A stretch of 64,000 bases of DNA from Myxococcus xanthus (GTDB lineage: Bacteria > Myxococcota > Myxococcia > Myxococcales > Myxococcaceae): positions 1,119,001 through 1,183,000 of the forward strand of contig NZ_CP017174.1 of NCBI RefSeq assembly GCF_006402735.1, in the 5' to 3' direction. Positions within the stretch are counted from its first letter, which is position 1; every line of letters starts with the position of its first letter. Shown here piece after piece: positions 27,947 to 36,429 of the stretch. Position numbers and translations under genes: made by a program. The notes below the pieces were generated by a model that ran no database searches, had not been told where the DNA came from, and saw only the letters and a program-made list of their open reading frames with translations.

Positions 27947-28398
27947 GCGAGGTCCTTTCGTTCCAGGTTGGCGCAGTGGGACACTCAGGCGGACGTGCTA
28001 CTTCCCGCTCGTGCCCTCTCGTAAAACCCTCGGGCGGGCGTGGGCCCGCCGTCTCAAGTGCGGGGCGAGCCAGCGTGCGGGCTCCTGGCGTCATGCCGGC
28101 TTGGGACAGTCCGGAGGCAGTGATTCCGGAGGGATGCGCGGAGGACCTGCACTCAAGGTTTTCGGCGCAAGCCGTCTCCAGGTCAGGCCGCCTGGTTCAC
28201 GGCCTGACCACCCGGCGAATCGTGGGCGGGCAGTAGGGGAGGTGGGTTGGAAAAAGCGGGAGAAATGCCGCGGGTGGCAATGAGCCAGGCGTCTGTTTCT
28301 GGTCGCCCGGCCTCCGCCGGAAGTCGGTGGGGAACGGTGGATGGTGTACAACGCGGTAGTTGGGCGGCTGCTTGGGGGATGGCGCCCGAGGGGGCAGT
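27947..28398. other. 452-bp divergent intergenic region
   Basis: It separates the lyase gene from the CHAT gene. It holds a perfect 10-bp dyad with a 9-base centre (arms 28181-28190 and 28200-28209, GGTCAGGCCG/CGGCCTGACC) and a shorter perfect 7-bp hairpin at 28033-28050. No clear promoter consensus and no supported gene are seen. Confidence 0.5.
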
Positions 28399-31143
28399 AT
28401 GTTGAAGCCGGCGTACGACAAAGTCCTGGTCCTGGCGCTGGCCACGCCCGTCTTGGTGCTGACCGTCCTTCTTGCCCGCACGCCCTCCAAGGGTAGCGGC
28501 GCACCTGTATCAGCGCAGTTCTGGGCGGAGCGGCGCTCCGCGTCACGCATCGAGGCCCGGCTCACGCACCCCGAAGCGGACCGCTACCGGCCACGCATGT
28601 CGGCGGGCGGCTGCCCCGTTACTCCCGAACCCACCCCACTGCGAGACCTCGCCCGGCTGGAGGAAGCGGGCGACCTGTCCGGTATCGCCTCCGCGTATGC
28701 CCTTCAGGGCGAGTGGAACCAGGCGGCCTCGTTCCTGGAGCGCATGCCCGCCTCTCCGGACCGCGACAGTGATTTGGCCGCGGTGTACCTCGCCCGCGGC
28801 TCGCATGAGCAGGCCTTGCGGTTGCTGGACGGCGTGCTGAAGGCGCAGCCGAAGCATGCGCAGGCCATGTGGAACCGCGCGCTGGTGCTCCAGGCGATGG
28901 GGCTCACGATGAAGGCGGCGGACACCTTCGAACAGGTGGCGCTGATGGGTGAGTCGGGCTGGAGCCGCGAGGCGAAGGCCAACGCCCGCGAGCAACGCGA
29001 CGCCACGATGGAGCGCGCCCGCCGGTGGAAGGAAGCGCGCGCGGCCACGCTGGCGCTGGTGGATGACCCTCAGGCACCTCTTCCGCTGGAGGCGGCCCGC
29101 AAGGACCCTGGCATCGTCCGGCAGGCCTTCTATGAAGTGGTCCGCGCGGCGCCGTCGAAGGAGCGCGTCCTGGCCCTGCTGCCCCTGGCGCAGGAGCTGG
29201 ACCGCGGTCACGGCGGCACCGCGCTGACGGACTACGTCAAGCGGGTGAGCGGCCGGAACTTCACGCGCCGCGGCGTGCTGTCGCGCGAGTACGCGTCGCT
29301 GGTGCGCGGCAAGCTGAACCAGCCGGACAAGCTGCTGGAGCGGGTGCTGGCGTCGGGAGAGGACGACCTCTTCCTGGGCACGGCCCAGCACACGCGGGCC
29401 ACGCGCCGCATGTTTTCGCAGGTGGTGGAGCGGGCGAAGCGCCAGAACGACCCCTGGTTCAACCTCTACATCGAGCGTGAGGAGGCCATCCGCGAGACGG
29501 CCGAGGGCCAGTGGTGGAAGGCCGAGCAGCGCATCTTCAACGCGCTCCAGCGCTGCCGCGAGGGCGGCCTGTCCGCGCGCTGCGTGGACCTGGAGCTGCG
29601 CCTGGGCATCCTCTACGCCGACCTCCAGCGCCTCACCGAGGGCGAGCAGCATGCCCGCACCGCCTGGGCCTGGGCGCGCCAGCTCCGGGAATGGGACATG
29701 GAGTTCACCGCCCTGGAGGCGCTGGCCGCCATCACCCGCTCACGCGGGGACTTCGCCAGCTCGCGTGCCTATGTGGAGGAGTGGTCCGCCCGCGGGCACG
29801 ACAACTGCGTCTGGCCCCGGGAGAACCTGGCCCACACGTACTACCTGGACAACCGCATGGACGACGCGCGCCGCGAGGTGGACGCGAACGCCGCCTGCGA
29901 GAAGGAGCCGCTGAGCCTGCTGTTCGCCGTCAACCTCGCGGAGCTGTCGCGCACCCGGCCGAAGCCTGGGGACGAGGCGTTGCTGCGGCAGGCCCTCACG
30001 TGGGCCGACCACAGCAACCCCATGCCCAGCGACGCGGTGTATGCCCGTTACGTGGAGGGCCGCTTCCTGCTGGATTCCGATAGAGCCCGGGGGCTGGCGC
30101 TGCTGCGGCAGACCATCACCGAGGCGGAGGCGTTGCCTCGGGGAGATTCACTGGCGCGCGAGGCCTGGGCGCTGAGCTATTCGTCGCTCGTCACGGACGC
30201 GGGCAAGGCGGGCGAGTACGCCCAGGCGCTGGAGTTGATGGCCGCGCAGCTCGGCACGCCCGTGCCTCGGCGCTGCGCCCTGGCGGCGGCGGTGCATGGC
30301 GAGCGCACGGTGCTGGTGGCGCGCGGGACGCAAGGCCAGGTGCTGGGCCACTACGAGACGGATCGGCAGGGGCCATTCAGCCGCGCGGACACCTCGCGGC
30401 TGGTGCCGGATCGGCTGCGTGAGGTGTTGCGTGGCTGCGAGCGCGTGGACGTGCTCGCCTGGCCGCCTGTCTTCGGCCGCACGGACCTGTTGCCCCCGGA
30501 GGTGCCCTGGAGCTTCCGGCTCGGCCGCACGGCCCAGCCGCGCACCGCGCCCAACGCCCGGCGGCTCGTCGTCTCCAGCGTGGATGCGCCCGCGCTGCTC
30601 CAACTGCCGCGGCTTCCTCCGTGGCTGCCTTCCCAGGACCCGGAGGCGGTGCCGCTGCAGGTGCTGTCCGGCTCGGACGCCACGCCCGCGCGCGTGCTGG
30701 CGGACATGCGGGACGCCACCGAAATCGAAATCCACGCCCACGGCATCATGGACCCGGCGCTCTCGGATGCGTCGCTGGTGGTGCTGTCCCCGGAGACGAG
30801 CGGCCGCTACGCGCTCACCGCGGACGTGGTGCGGCAGCAGAAGCTCACGGGGGCGCCCATGGTGTTCCTGGCGGCGTGCAGCGCCGGCCGCGCGGCGAGC
30901 ACCACCACCAGCCACGAGCCCTTCAGCCTGCCCGCGGCCTTCATCGACGCGGGCGCGCGGGCGGTGCTGGCCTCCACGGTGGACATCCCGGATGCCGCCG
31001 GCCGCTTCTTCGATGGGGTCCGGCGCCGCATCCGCGAAGGCGCCGCGCCGGCGGTGGCGCTGCGGGACGAGCGTCAGCGCTGGTTGGAGCGGGACAGCCG
31101 TGCCGGGTGGACCCGGCACGTCATCCTCGTGGAGTCATATTGA
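28399..31143 (+). CDS. Membrane-anchored TPR-CHAT (caspase-like) protein
   Basis: A 914-residue protein. Start ATG 28399 is preferred: GAGGGGG lies upstream, and it begins directly with a membrane anchor (VLVLALATPVLVLTVLLA, 9-27). Residues about 50-640 are helical TPR-like repeats. The C-terminal third is a CHAT domain, a caspase/separase relative, with catalytic His in EIHAHG (His779/781) and Cys827 in FLAACSAGRA, followed by AFIDAGARAVLASTVDIPD. An N-in anchor would place TPR and CHAT outside the inner membrane. Its first 420 or so residues after the anchor are homologous along their length to the anti-sigma protein at 33197-34600. Target and trigger are unknown. Confidence 0.85.
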   Translation: MLKPAYDKVLVLALATPVLVLTVLLARTPSKGSGAPVSAQFWAERRSASRIEARLTHPEADRYRPRMSAGGCPVTPEPTPLRDLARLEEAGDLSGIASAYALQGEWNQAASFLERMPASPDRDSDLAAVYLARGSHEQALRLLDGVLKAQPKHAQAMWNRALVLQAMGLTMKAADTFEQVALMGESGWSREAKANAREQRDATMERARRWKEARAATLALVDDPQAPLPLEAARKDPGIVRQAFYEVVRAAPSKERVLALLPLAQELDRGHGGTALTDYVKRVSGRNFTRRGVLSREYASLVRGKLNQPDKLLERVLASGEDDLFLGTAQHTRATRRMFSQVVERAKRQNDPWFNLYIEREEAIRETAEGQWWKAEQRIFNALQRCREGGLSARCVDLELRLGILYADLQRLTEGEQHARTAWAWARQLREWDMEFTALEALAAITRSRGDFASSRAYVEEWSARGHDNCVWPRENLAHTYYLDNRMDDARREVDANAACEKEPLSLLFAVNLAELSRTRPKPGDEALLRQALTWADHSNPMPSDAVYARYVEGRFLLDSDRARGLALLRQTITEAEALPRGDSLAREAWALSYSSLVTDAGKAGEYAQALELMAAQLGTPVPRRCALAAAVHGERTVLVARGTQGQVLGHYETDRQGPFSRADTSRLVPDRLREVLRGCERVDVLAWPPVFGRTDLLPPEVPWSFRLGRTAQPRTAPNARRLVVSSVDAPALLQLPRLPPWLPSQDPEAVPLQVLSGSDATPARVLADMRDATEIEIHAHGIMDPALSDASLVVLSPETSGRYALTADVVRQQKLTGAPMVFLAACSAGRAASTTTSHEPFSLPAAFIDAGARAVLASTVDIPDAAGRFFDGVRRRIREGAAPAVALRDERQRWLERDSRAGWTRHVILVESY

Positions 31144-31170
31144 GTGCAGGCGGCCGCGCGGTGCGGCCGT

Positions 31171-32178
31171 CTACTGCGGAGTCCTCAGGTGCGTGTTGCC
31201 TCCCGGGAGCTGGAAATGATGGAACGTGACAGTGGCGCTCACGTCCAGTGCGCGCACCCAGTGCCACCACCCCACCGGCAGGAAGAGCAGTTCGCCCGGC
31301 TCCACCACGCCCTCCAGGACGGTGGCCTCGCCGTAGAGCGGGAAGCGCGCCGCGTCCGGGCTCGCCGCGTCCACGGAGCTGAAGGTGCCATGGCGCGGGT
31401 AGACGAGGTGGCGCTGGAAGGACGGCACCAGCCGCACGTGCTTGCGGCCCATCACCTGGCCCAGCAGCACGTTCATGTTGTCGTGGTGGAGCGGGGTGAC
31501 GGTGCCCGGTGGGCCCAGCAGCAGCGTCGTCATGTCGGGACGCAGCTCCGGGTCGATGATGCCGGCGGGCGCGCGGATGTCCTCGCGCAGCCGGGCCAGT
31601 CCGTCGCGCTTCCAGTTCTCGTTGCGCGGCACCATGTAGAAGTCGTTCGTCTCGCCGCCCGTCTCCACCCGCTGGACGTAGTCGCGCAGCTTCACCACCT
31701 GGCGGTGTTTGTCGGGCTGCGAGGCATGGTCCGGGTTGGTGTCGCGCCCGGACATGATTTCCACCTCCACGTCCCCGAAGCGCTCCCGGAAGTCCGCGAG
31801 CGACCAGCGGCGCATCGCCGGCCAGTCCTCCATGAAGCCTTGCAGCACCACCGGCTGGTGACCGAAGTAGTAGCGGGTGAAGAACTCCTCCGGGCTCACC
31901 CCTCGGCGCTTCTCCAGCGTCACCGCGCCGGACTGGCGGTGCAACTCCGCGTAGAGGTCCGCCAGCGCCTCCAGCCACTCGTAGCGCCGGCCAATCCGCC
32001 GCGCCGCCACCACGTAGGGGTGCGCCTGTGCCGCGGCAATCTCCCGCTGCGCCAGCGAAGCCTCCACGCCCGCATCCACGAGCACCCGCTGCGCGTCCTC
32101 CGCGCTCACGCCCAGGGCGAGGTTCTCCGCCAGCCAGGTGTGCCACTCCAATGCCAGGCGCGAATCTTCCCTGTTCAT
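31171..32178 (-). CDS. JmjC/cupin-8-type Fe(II)/2-oxoglutarate dioxygenase
   Basis: A 335-residue protein of the cupin_8 (FIH-like JmjC) family. The N-terminal 90 residues are helical. The catalytic cupin carries PVVLQGFMEDWPAMRRWS, the metal pair HxD at 231-233 (PLHHDNMNVLL), Lys246 in MGRKHVRLVP and the distal His306 in PVGWWHWVRAL. All three iron ligands are therefore present. Family members hydroxylate proteins, peptides or small molecules; the substrate here is unknown. It converges with the CHAT gene (27 bp between stops) and is divergent from a small ORF followed by a strong terminator, whose product is a possible substrate. Confidence 0.88.
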   Translation of the reverse strand: MNREDSRLALEWHTWLAENLALGVSAEDAQRVLVDAGVEASLAQREIAAAQAHPYVVAARRIGRRYEWLEALADLYAELHRQSGAVTLEKRRGVSPEEFFTRYYFGHQPVVLQGFMEDWPAMRRWSLADFRERFGDVEVEIMSGRDTNPDHASQPDKHRQVVKLRDYVQRVETGGETNDFYMVPRNENWKRDGLARLREDIRAPAGIIDPELRPDMTTLLLGPPGTVTPLHHDNMNVLLGQVMGRKHVRLVPSFQRHLVYPRHGTFSSVDAASPDAARFPLYGEATVLEGVVEPGELLFLPVGWWHWVRALDVSATVTFHHFQLPGGNTHLRTPQ

Positions 32179-32318
32179 TCAGAACTCCGTGAATTCCATG
32201 TCGCGAGTTGCCCCGTCAGATGCGCGGGGTTGGCGCGTGTCATGATAAGGACTGTACGTGTTGCCGTATCATCCATGTCTAGCTTTCAGACCATCCCCAT
32301 CGCGAGGTGCGAGCGCTC

Positions 32319-32504
32319 ATGACGCCCGTCGAATCCCTTATTGCCGGTAGCTTGGATTCCGAGTCCGGTGAAGCCCACGTCAAGAACACCTACGTCAACT
32401 GCGACACGGCCAGCGTCGCTCCGCGCAAGCGGCTCCCGCTGCCGTCGCCAGCAGTTCCTCCCCTGGCCGGGCCGGAGCATCCGAGCGCCAGCCAGGCCCG
32501 CTGA
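32319..32504 (+). CDS. Small orphan ORF (61 residues) in its own transcription unit
   Basis: ATG 32319 has GAGGTG about ten bases upstream. The product starts MTPVESLIAGSLDSESG, has a middle VKNTYVNCDTASVAPRK with a single Cys, and a Pro-rich tail. No signal peptide, helix-turn-helix or membrane segment is seen. The unit is bounded by a strong intrinsic terminator 31 bp after the stop and lies divergent from a dioxygenase gene and just upstream of an ECF sigma gene. The leader-like start and short Pro-rich end could suit a modified-peptide precursor, but this is speculative. It could equally be a small RNA. Confidence 0.4.
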   Translation: MTPVESLIAGSLDSESGEAHVKNTYVNCDTASVAPRKRLPLPSPAVPPLAGPEHPSASQAR

Positions 32505-32534
32505 TCTCCAGGCCCGGGCGGGGATTTTCACCCT

Positions 32535-32569
32535 CCCGGGCATTTTTCTGCCCGGGTCCTTCTTTTTTT
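32535..32569 (+). terminator. Strong intrinsic terminator
   Basis: The arms cccgggca (32535-32542) and tgcccggg (32549-32556) pair perfectly around a 6-base loop, followed by tccttcttttttt. It terminates the small ORF transcript and isolates it from the sigma factor gene. Confidence 0.85.
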
Positions 32570-32639
32570 CTTCTCAAGGATTGGGCCGCTGCGCGTCTTT
32601 GACTGGGTAACGCGCAGGCGCGCATGTGAGTGGGGCTGA

Positions 32640-33200
32640 ATGTCCAACCTCTTCAACCGGGAACGGAGGCGCTTCGAAGCGTTCATCCGTCAGCATCGGC
32701 CCAGCCTTCTGGGGCTGGCCCGCCGGTTGTGTGCCCGCTCCAGCCTGGAGCCGGAGGACCTCGTCCAGGAGACCTTCGAGCGGGCGATGCCGGAGTTCGA
32801 GCATCTGAAGGACCGGACGGACTCCGCGGCGGCTGCGTGGCTGTGTACGACGATGACGAACCGCTTCCTGGACTATTGCCGCCGCCAGCGGACGGAGTCC
32901 CGGGGGATGCCACACCTGGCGCTGGTCCAGGACTTGGCGCTGTCACCGGAGGAGACCCAGGAGAACTGGGAGCTGGTGAGCACCGACGCCTTCCAGAAGG
33001 CCATCGAGCGGCTGAAGCCTCACCTGCGTGACGCCTACCGCCTGCACGCGGAGGGCAAGCGCTACAACGCCATCGCCGAGCATTTCAATGTTCCCGTGGG
33101 CACCGTGGGCAGCTGGCTCACCCTGGCCCGTAGGGATTTGAAGGAACTGCTGCTGCCCCAGGTGGCGGTAGCCCGGGAGCAGGGGGCCACGAGCTCATGA
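32640..33200 (+). CDS. ECF-type RNA polymerase sigma factor
   Basis: A 186-residue sigma-70 family factor with region 2 and region 4 only. Region 2 has LLGLARRLCARSSLEPEDLVQETFERAM and AWLCTTMTNRFLDYCRRQR. Region 4 has LKPHLRDAYRLHAEGKRYNAIAEHFNVPVGTVGSWLTLARRDLKELL in part, with a helix-turn-helix. The stop overlaps the next ATG (ATGA), so it is translationally coupled to a zinc-finger anti-sigma gene. It probably autoregulates and controls envelope or stress genes when released. Confidence 0.92.
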   Translation: MSNLFNRERRRFEAFIRQHRPSLLGLARRLCARSSLEPEDLVQETFERAMPEFEHLKDRTDSAAAAWLCTTMTNRFLDYCRRQRTESRGMPHLALVQDLALSPEETQENWELVSTDAFQKAIERLKPHLRDAYRLHAEGKRYNAIAEHFNVPVGTVGSWLTLARRDLKELLLPQVAVAREQGATSS

Positions 33201-34600
33201 CGACGCCATGCACCAATCTGCACCTCTTCGTGGACGGAGAGCTGTCCGCTCCCGACGCGGAGGTCTTCCGCCAGCACCTGGGACGTTGTCTTGAATGCGA
33301 GGCGGGGCTGAGGGACCTGCTTCAATTGGAGCTGCTGGCCTCCCGCGCCCTGGGTGGTAGCGCCAGCGCCGCCGAGCCGCCGCCCGCGAAGGTGACGCCG
33401 CTGCGGCCGTGGATGCAGCGGATGTCCCGCACGGTGGTTCCTGTGGCGTTGGCGGCGGGGCTGGCGGCGGTGGGTGTGTTCCGTCTCCAGGCGCAGCCGG
33501 AGGCCCCCACCGACGTGTGGCTGGCGGGCGCGGACGTGCGGACCTTGGAGGCGCGGCTCAGCCACCCGATGGCGGACCGCTTCCTGCCCTACGAGCCGAT
33601 GCGCGGCACGTCCGGCGCCGCGAACCCGCTGCCGCTGCGTCCCCTGGCGGAGCTGGAGGAGCAGCAGGACTTCCGGGGCATCGCCGCCGCCTATGCGCTG
33701 CGCGGGGACTGGCAGCAGGCGGAGTCCTTCCTGGCGCGGGCACCGGCCTCGGCGGACCGGGACAATGACCGCGCGGTGGTGGCCCTCAGCGGTCAGCGGT
33801 GGGAAGAGGCGCTGAACCTGCTCGGTGGCGCGCTGCGCCAGGAGCCGCGGCATGCGCAGGCACTGTGGAACCGGGGGCTGGCGCTGCGGGGACTGGGCCT
33901 GCTGAAGCAGGCGGAGGCGTCGTTCCGCGACGTCGCGTCGCTGCCGGGCCAGGCGGCGGGCTGGAAGGTGGCCGCGGAGAAGCGCGCGGACGAGATGCGC
34001 GCGCTGCGTGACGCGGAGGCCGCGCGGTGGCAGCGCCTGGTGCGGGAGACGTGGACGCAGCTCACCGAGAAGACGGCGGATGCGGCGTACCTGGTACGGC
34101 AGCAGCCCGCGGTGACGCGCGCGGCCCTCTATGAAGCGGTGCGTACGGCCACTTCGGCGGACGCGGTGGCCGCGCTGTTGCCGCTCGCCGCGGCGTTGGA
34201 CCAGTTGGGTGAAGGCACGGTGCTCCAGGACTACGTCCGGGATGCGGCGTCCCGCGACTTCAAGGTGCGTGCGCCGCTGGCGGAGGACTATGCGCGGCTG
34301 GTGAAGGGGGCGGTGGTTCCCGGTCTGCTGGAGCGGCTGCGCGTCTCCCAGGAGACGGACCTGTACGTCGGCGCGCTGCTCCTCACGGGCGAGGCCGCCC
34401 GGGATGCGGAGTCGCTCAAGGCCCTGCAGCGCTATGCCCATGGCTCCAGGGACCCGTGGCTCAACCTGCTGGCCGAGCGTGAGCGGGCCCGGAGCGAGGA
34501 GGCGTCCGGCCGCGCGGCCAACGCCGAGCACCTGCTGCTGGCCACGCTCCGCACGTGTGGTGCCTACAACACGCTCTTCCCGTGCGCTGAAATCAACTGA
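33197..34600 (+). CDS. Zinc-finger anti-sigma factor with TPR-like extracytoplasmic domain, paralogue of the CHAT protein
   Basis: A 467-residue protein. Residues 1-40 form a ZAS/zf-HC2 anti-sigma domain (FVDGEL...HLGRCLEC: His27, Cys31, Cys34). One membrane helix follows (about 79-96, TVVPVALAAGLAAVGVF). The rest is TPR-like and aligns along its length with the CHAT protein at 28399-31143: EARLSHPMADRFLP vs EARLTHPEADRYRP, GIAAAYALRGDWQQAESFL vs GIASAYALQGEWNQAASFL, HAQALWNRGLALRGLGL vs HAQAMWNRALVLQAMGL. It stops where the CHAT protein continues into further TPR and the protease domain. It is coupled to the sigma gene and ends 26 bp before a terminator. Confidence 0.85.
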   Translation: MTTPCTNLHLFVDGELSAPDAEVFRQHLGRCLECEAGLRDLLQLELLASRALGGSASAAEPPPAKVTPLRPWMQRMSRTVVPVALAAGLAAVGVFRLQAQPEAPTDVWLAGADVRTLEARLSHPMADRFLPYEPMRGTSGAANPLPLRPLAELEEQQDFRGIAAAYALRGDWQQAESFLARAPASADRDNDRAVVALSGQRWEEALNLLGGALRQEPRHAQALWNRGLALRGLGLLKQAEASFRDVASLPGQAAGWKVAAEKRADEMRALRDAEAARWQRLVRETWTQLTEKTADAAYLVRQQPAVTRAALYEAVRTATSADAVAALLPLAAALDQLGEGTVLQDYVRDAASRDFKVRAPLAEDYARLVKGAVVPGLLERLRVSQETDLYVGALLLTGEAARDAESLKALQRYAHGSRDPWLNLLAERERARSEEASGRAANAEHLLLATLRTCGAYNTLFPCAEIN

Positions 34601-34626
34601 GCGCTCGCTTCGGATGACGTCGCGCG

Positions 34627-34662
34627 GAGGCCGGCCTGCGACAGGGCCGGCCTCTTGCTTTT
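34627..34662 (+). terminator. Intrinsic terminator of the sigma/anti-sigma operon
   Basis: The arms gaggccggcc (34627-34636) and ggccggcctc (34645-34654) pair perfectly with an 8-base loop, followed by ttgctttt. Confidence 0.85.
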
Positions 34663-34780
34663 GTGGGCTTCGTGCAGGCGCGTGTCTGGCACCGGGCGAA
34701 CGCGGGACTCGTGAAGGACGCCCCTGGCGTGTCGTGGCAGGCTCTGGCGGTTGGTTTCTTTCGCCCAGGAGTCGGCCGCC

Positions 34781-36418
34781 ATGCCCCTGTCACCCCCTCG
34801 GAACATGAAGGACTACGAGGCCACCCGCCGGGACTTTCGCTGGGAGCGGCCCGAGCACTTCAACTTCGCGGCCGACGTCATCGACCGGCACGCCGCCGAG
34901 CGCCCGGAGGCGCTGGCCCTGCTGTGGTCCGACGAAGCCGGGCAGGAGCGGCGCTTCACGTGGGAGGACTTGCGGCGGCGCTCGCTGCACGCGTCCCGCT
35001 TCCTGACGGAGCAGGGGCTTCGCCGGGGGGACCGGGTCTTCATCATGATGCCGCGCGTGCCGGAGTGGTGGTTCCTGGTGCTGGGCTGCATTCGCGCGGG
35101 CATCGTCTTCATGCCGGGCACGCCCATGCTCACGCCGAAGGACATCCGTTACCGGTTGGAGGTGGCGGAGGCCCAGGCGGTGATTGCGGACGTGAGCTGC
35201 CTGGAGCGCTTCGACGGCCTGGTGGGGGCGGCGGGCAAGGTCCGCACCTGGGTGTCGGTGGGCGAGGGCGCGCCGTCGCCGTGGGTGCGCTACGTGTCCG
35301 GTGTGGCGGAAGCGGACGCGGGCGCGGCCTTCGAGCCCACACGCGCGGATGCGCCGCTGCTCATCTACTTCACGTCCGGCACCACGGGCATGCCGAAGAT
35401 GGTGCTGCACACGCAGGCCAGCTACGGGCAGGGGCACGTGATTACCGGCCGCTACTGGCTGGACCTGACGCCGGAGGACCGGCACCTGACGCTCAGCGAC
35501 ACCGGCTGGGCCAAGTGCGCGTGGGGCAAGCTCTTCGGCCCGTGGAGCCAGGGCGCGTGCAACGTCGTCTATGACTTCCGTGGCCGCTTCGAGCCCGCGA
35601 AGCTGCTGAAGGTGCTGGAGACGCAAAAGGTCACCACCTTCTGCGCGCCGCCCACCGCGTGGCGGGCGCTGGTGCTCCAGGACTTGAAGGCCTTCGACAT
35701 GTCCTCGCTGCGGCACACGGTGAGCGCGGGCGAGCCGCTCAATCCGGAAGTCATCGACACGTGGAAGGACGCCACCGGGCTGCACATCCATGAGGGATAC
35801 GGGCAGACGGAGACGGTGATGATTGTGGGCATGTTCCCATCGATGGCGCCGCGCGTGGGTTCCATGGGCAAGCCGTCCCCGGGCTTCACGGTGAGCGTCA
35901 TCGACGACCAGGGCCAGGAGGTGGCGGACGGGCAGGAGGGGGACATCGCGGTGCGCGTGGCGCCCGAGCGGCCCGTGGGGTTGTTCCAGGGCTATCTCGG
36001 GGACGACGTGGCCAACGCGGCGTGCCGGCGTGGCGACTGGTACGTGACGGGAGATCGGGCCGTGCGCGACGCGGACGGCTACTTCTGGTTCGTGGGACGC
36101 GCGGATGATGTCATCAAGACGTCGGGCTACCGCGTGGGGCCCTTCGAGGTGGAGTCCGCGCTGCTGGAGCACGACGCGGTGGCGGAGTCGGCCGTCATCG
36201 GTGTGCCGGACGAGAAGATTGGCCAGCGGGTGAAGGCCTTCGTGGTGCTGGCGCCGGGGCATACGGCATCCCCGGCGCTCGCGCAGGCGTTGCAGGAGCA
36301 CGTGAAGCGGACGACGGCGCCCTACAAGTACCCGCGTGAAATCGAGTTCGTCACCGAGCTGCCCAAGACGGTGAGCGGGAAGATTCGCCGCGCGGAGCTG
36401 CGCGCCACGCGGACGTAG
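34781..36418 (+). CDS. Acyl-CoA synthetase (medium-chain/acetyl type)
   Basis: A 545-residue AMP-forming adenylating enzyme that activates a carboxylic acid to its CoA thioester. Motifs are in order: A3 loop YFTSGTTGMPK, HIHEGYGQTET (A5), YVTGDRAVRDADGYFWFVGR (A7-A8), DVIKTSGYRVGPFEVESAL and the catalytic Lys in TVSGKIRRAEL. The sequence between (TGWAKCAWGKLFGPWSQGA) is typical of the medium-chain acyl-CoA synthetase group. Start ATG 34781 has AGGAG about nine bases upstream. It converges with the flavoenzyme gene with an 11-bp gap. Confidence 0.92.
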   Translation: MPLSPPRNMKDYEATRRDFRWERPEHFNFAADVIDRHAAERPEALALLWSDEAGQERRFTWEDLRRRSLHASRFLTEQGLRRGDRVFIMMPRVPEWWFLVLGCIRAGIVFMPGTPMLTPKDIRYRLEVAEAQAVIADVSCLERFDGLVGAAGKVRTWVSVGEGAPSPWVRYVSGVAEADAGAAFEPTRADAPLLIYFTSGTTGMPKMVLHTQASYGQGHVITGRYWLDLTPEDRHLTLSDTGWAKCAWGKLFGPWSQGACNVVYDFRGRFEPAKLLKVLETQKVTTFCAPPTAWRALVLQDLKAFDMSSLRHTVSAGEPLNPEVIDTWKDATGLHIHEGYGQTETVMIVGMFPSMAPRVGSMGKPSPGFTVSVIDDQGQEVADGQEGDIAVRVAPERPVGLFQGYLGDDVANAACRRGDWYVTGDRAVRDADGYFWFVGRADDVIKTSGYRVGPFEVESALLEHDAVAESAVIGVPDEKIGQRVKAFVVLAPGHTASPALAQALQEHVKRTTAPYKYPREIEFVTELPKTVSGKIRRAELRATRT

Positions 36419-36429
36419 CGGGCGCGCCG

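Noticed and set aside
32640-34600. Possible hidden continuation of the CHAT domain in another frame after the anti-sigma stop.
   Set aside because: A perfect terminator begins 26 bp after the stop and the acyl-CoA synthetase follows; no CHAT motifs in any frame.
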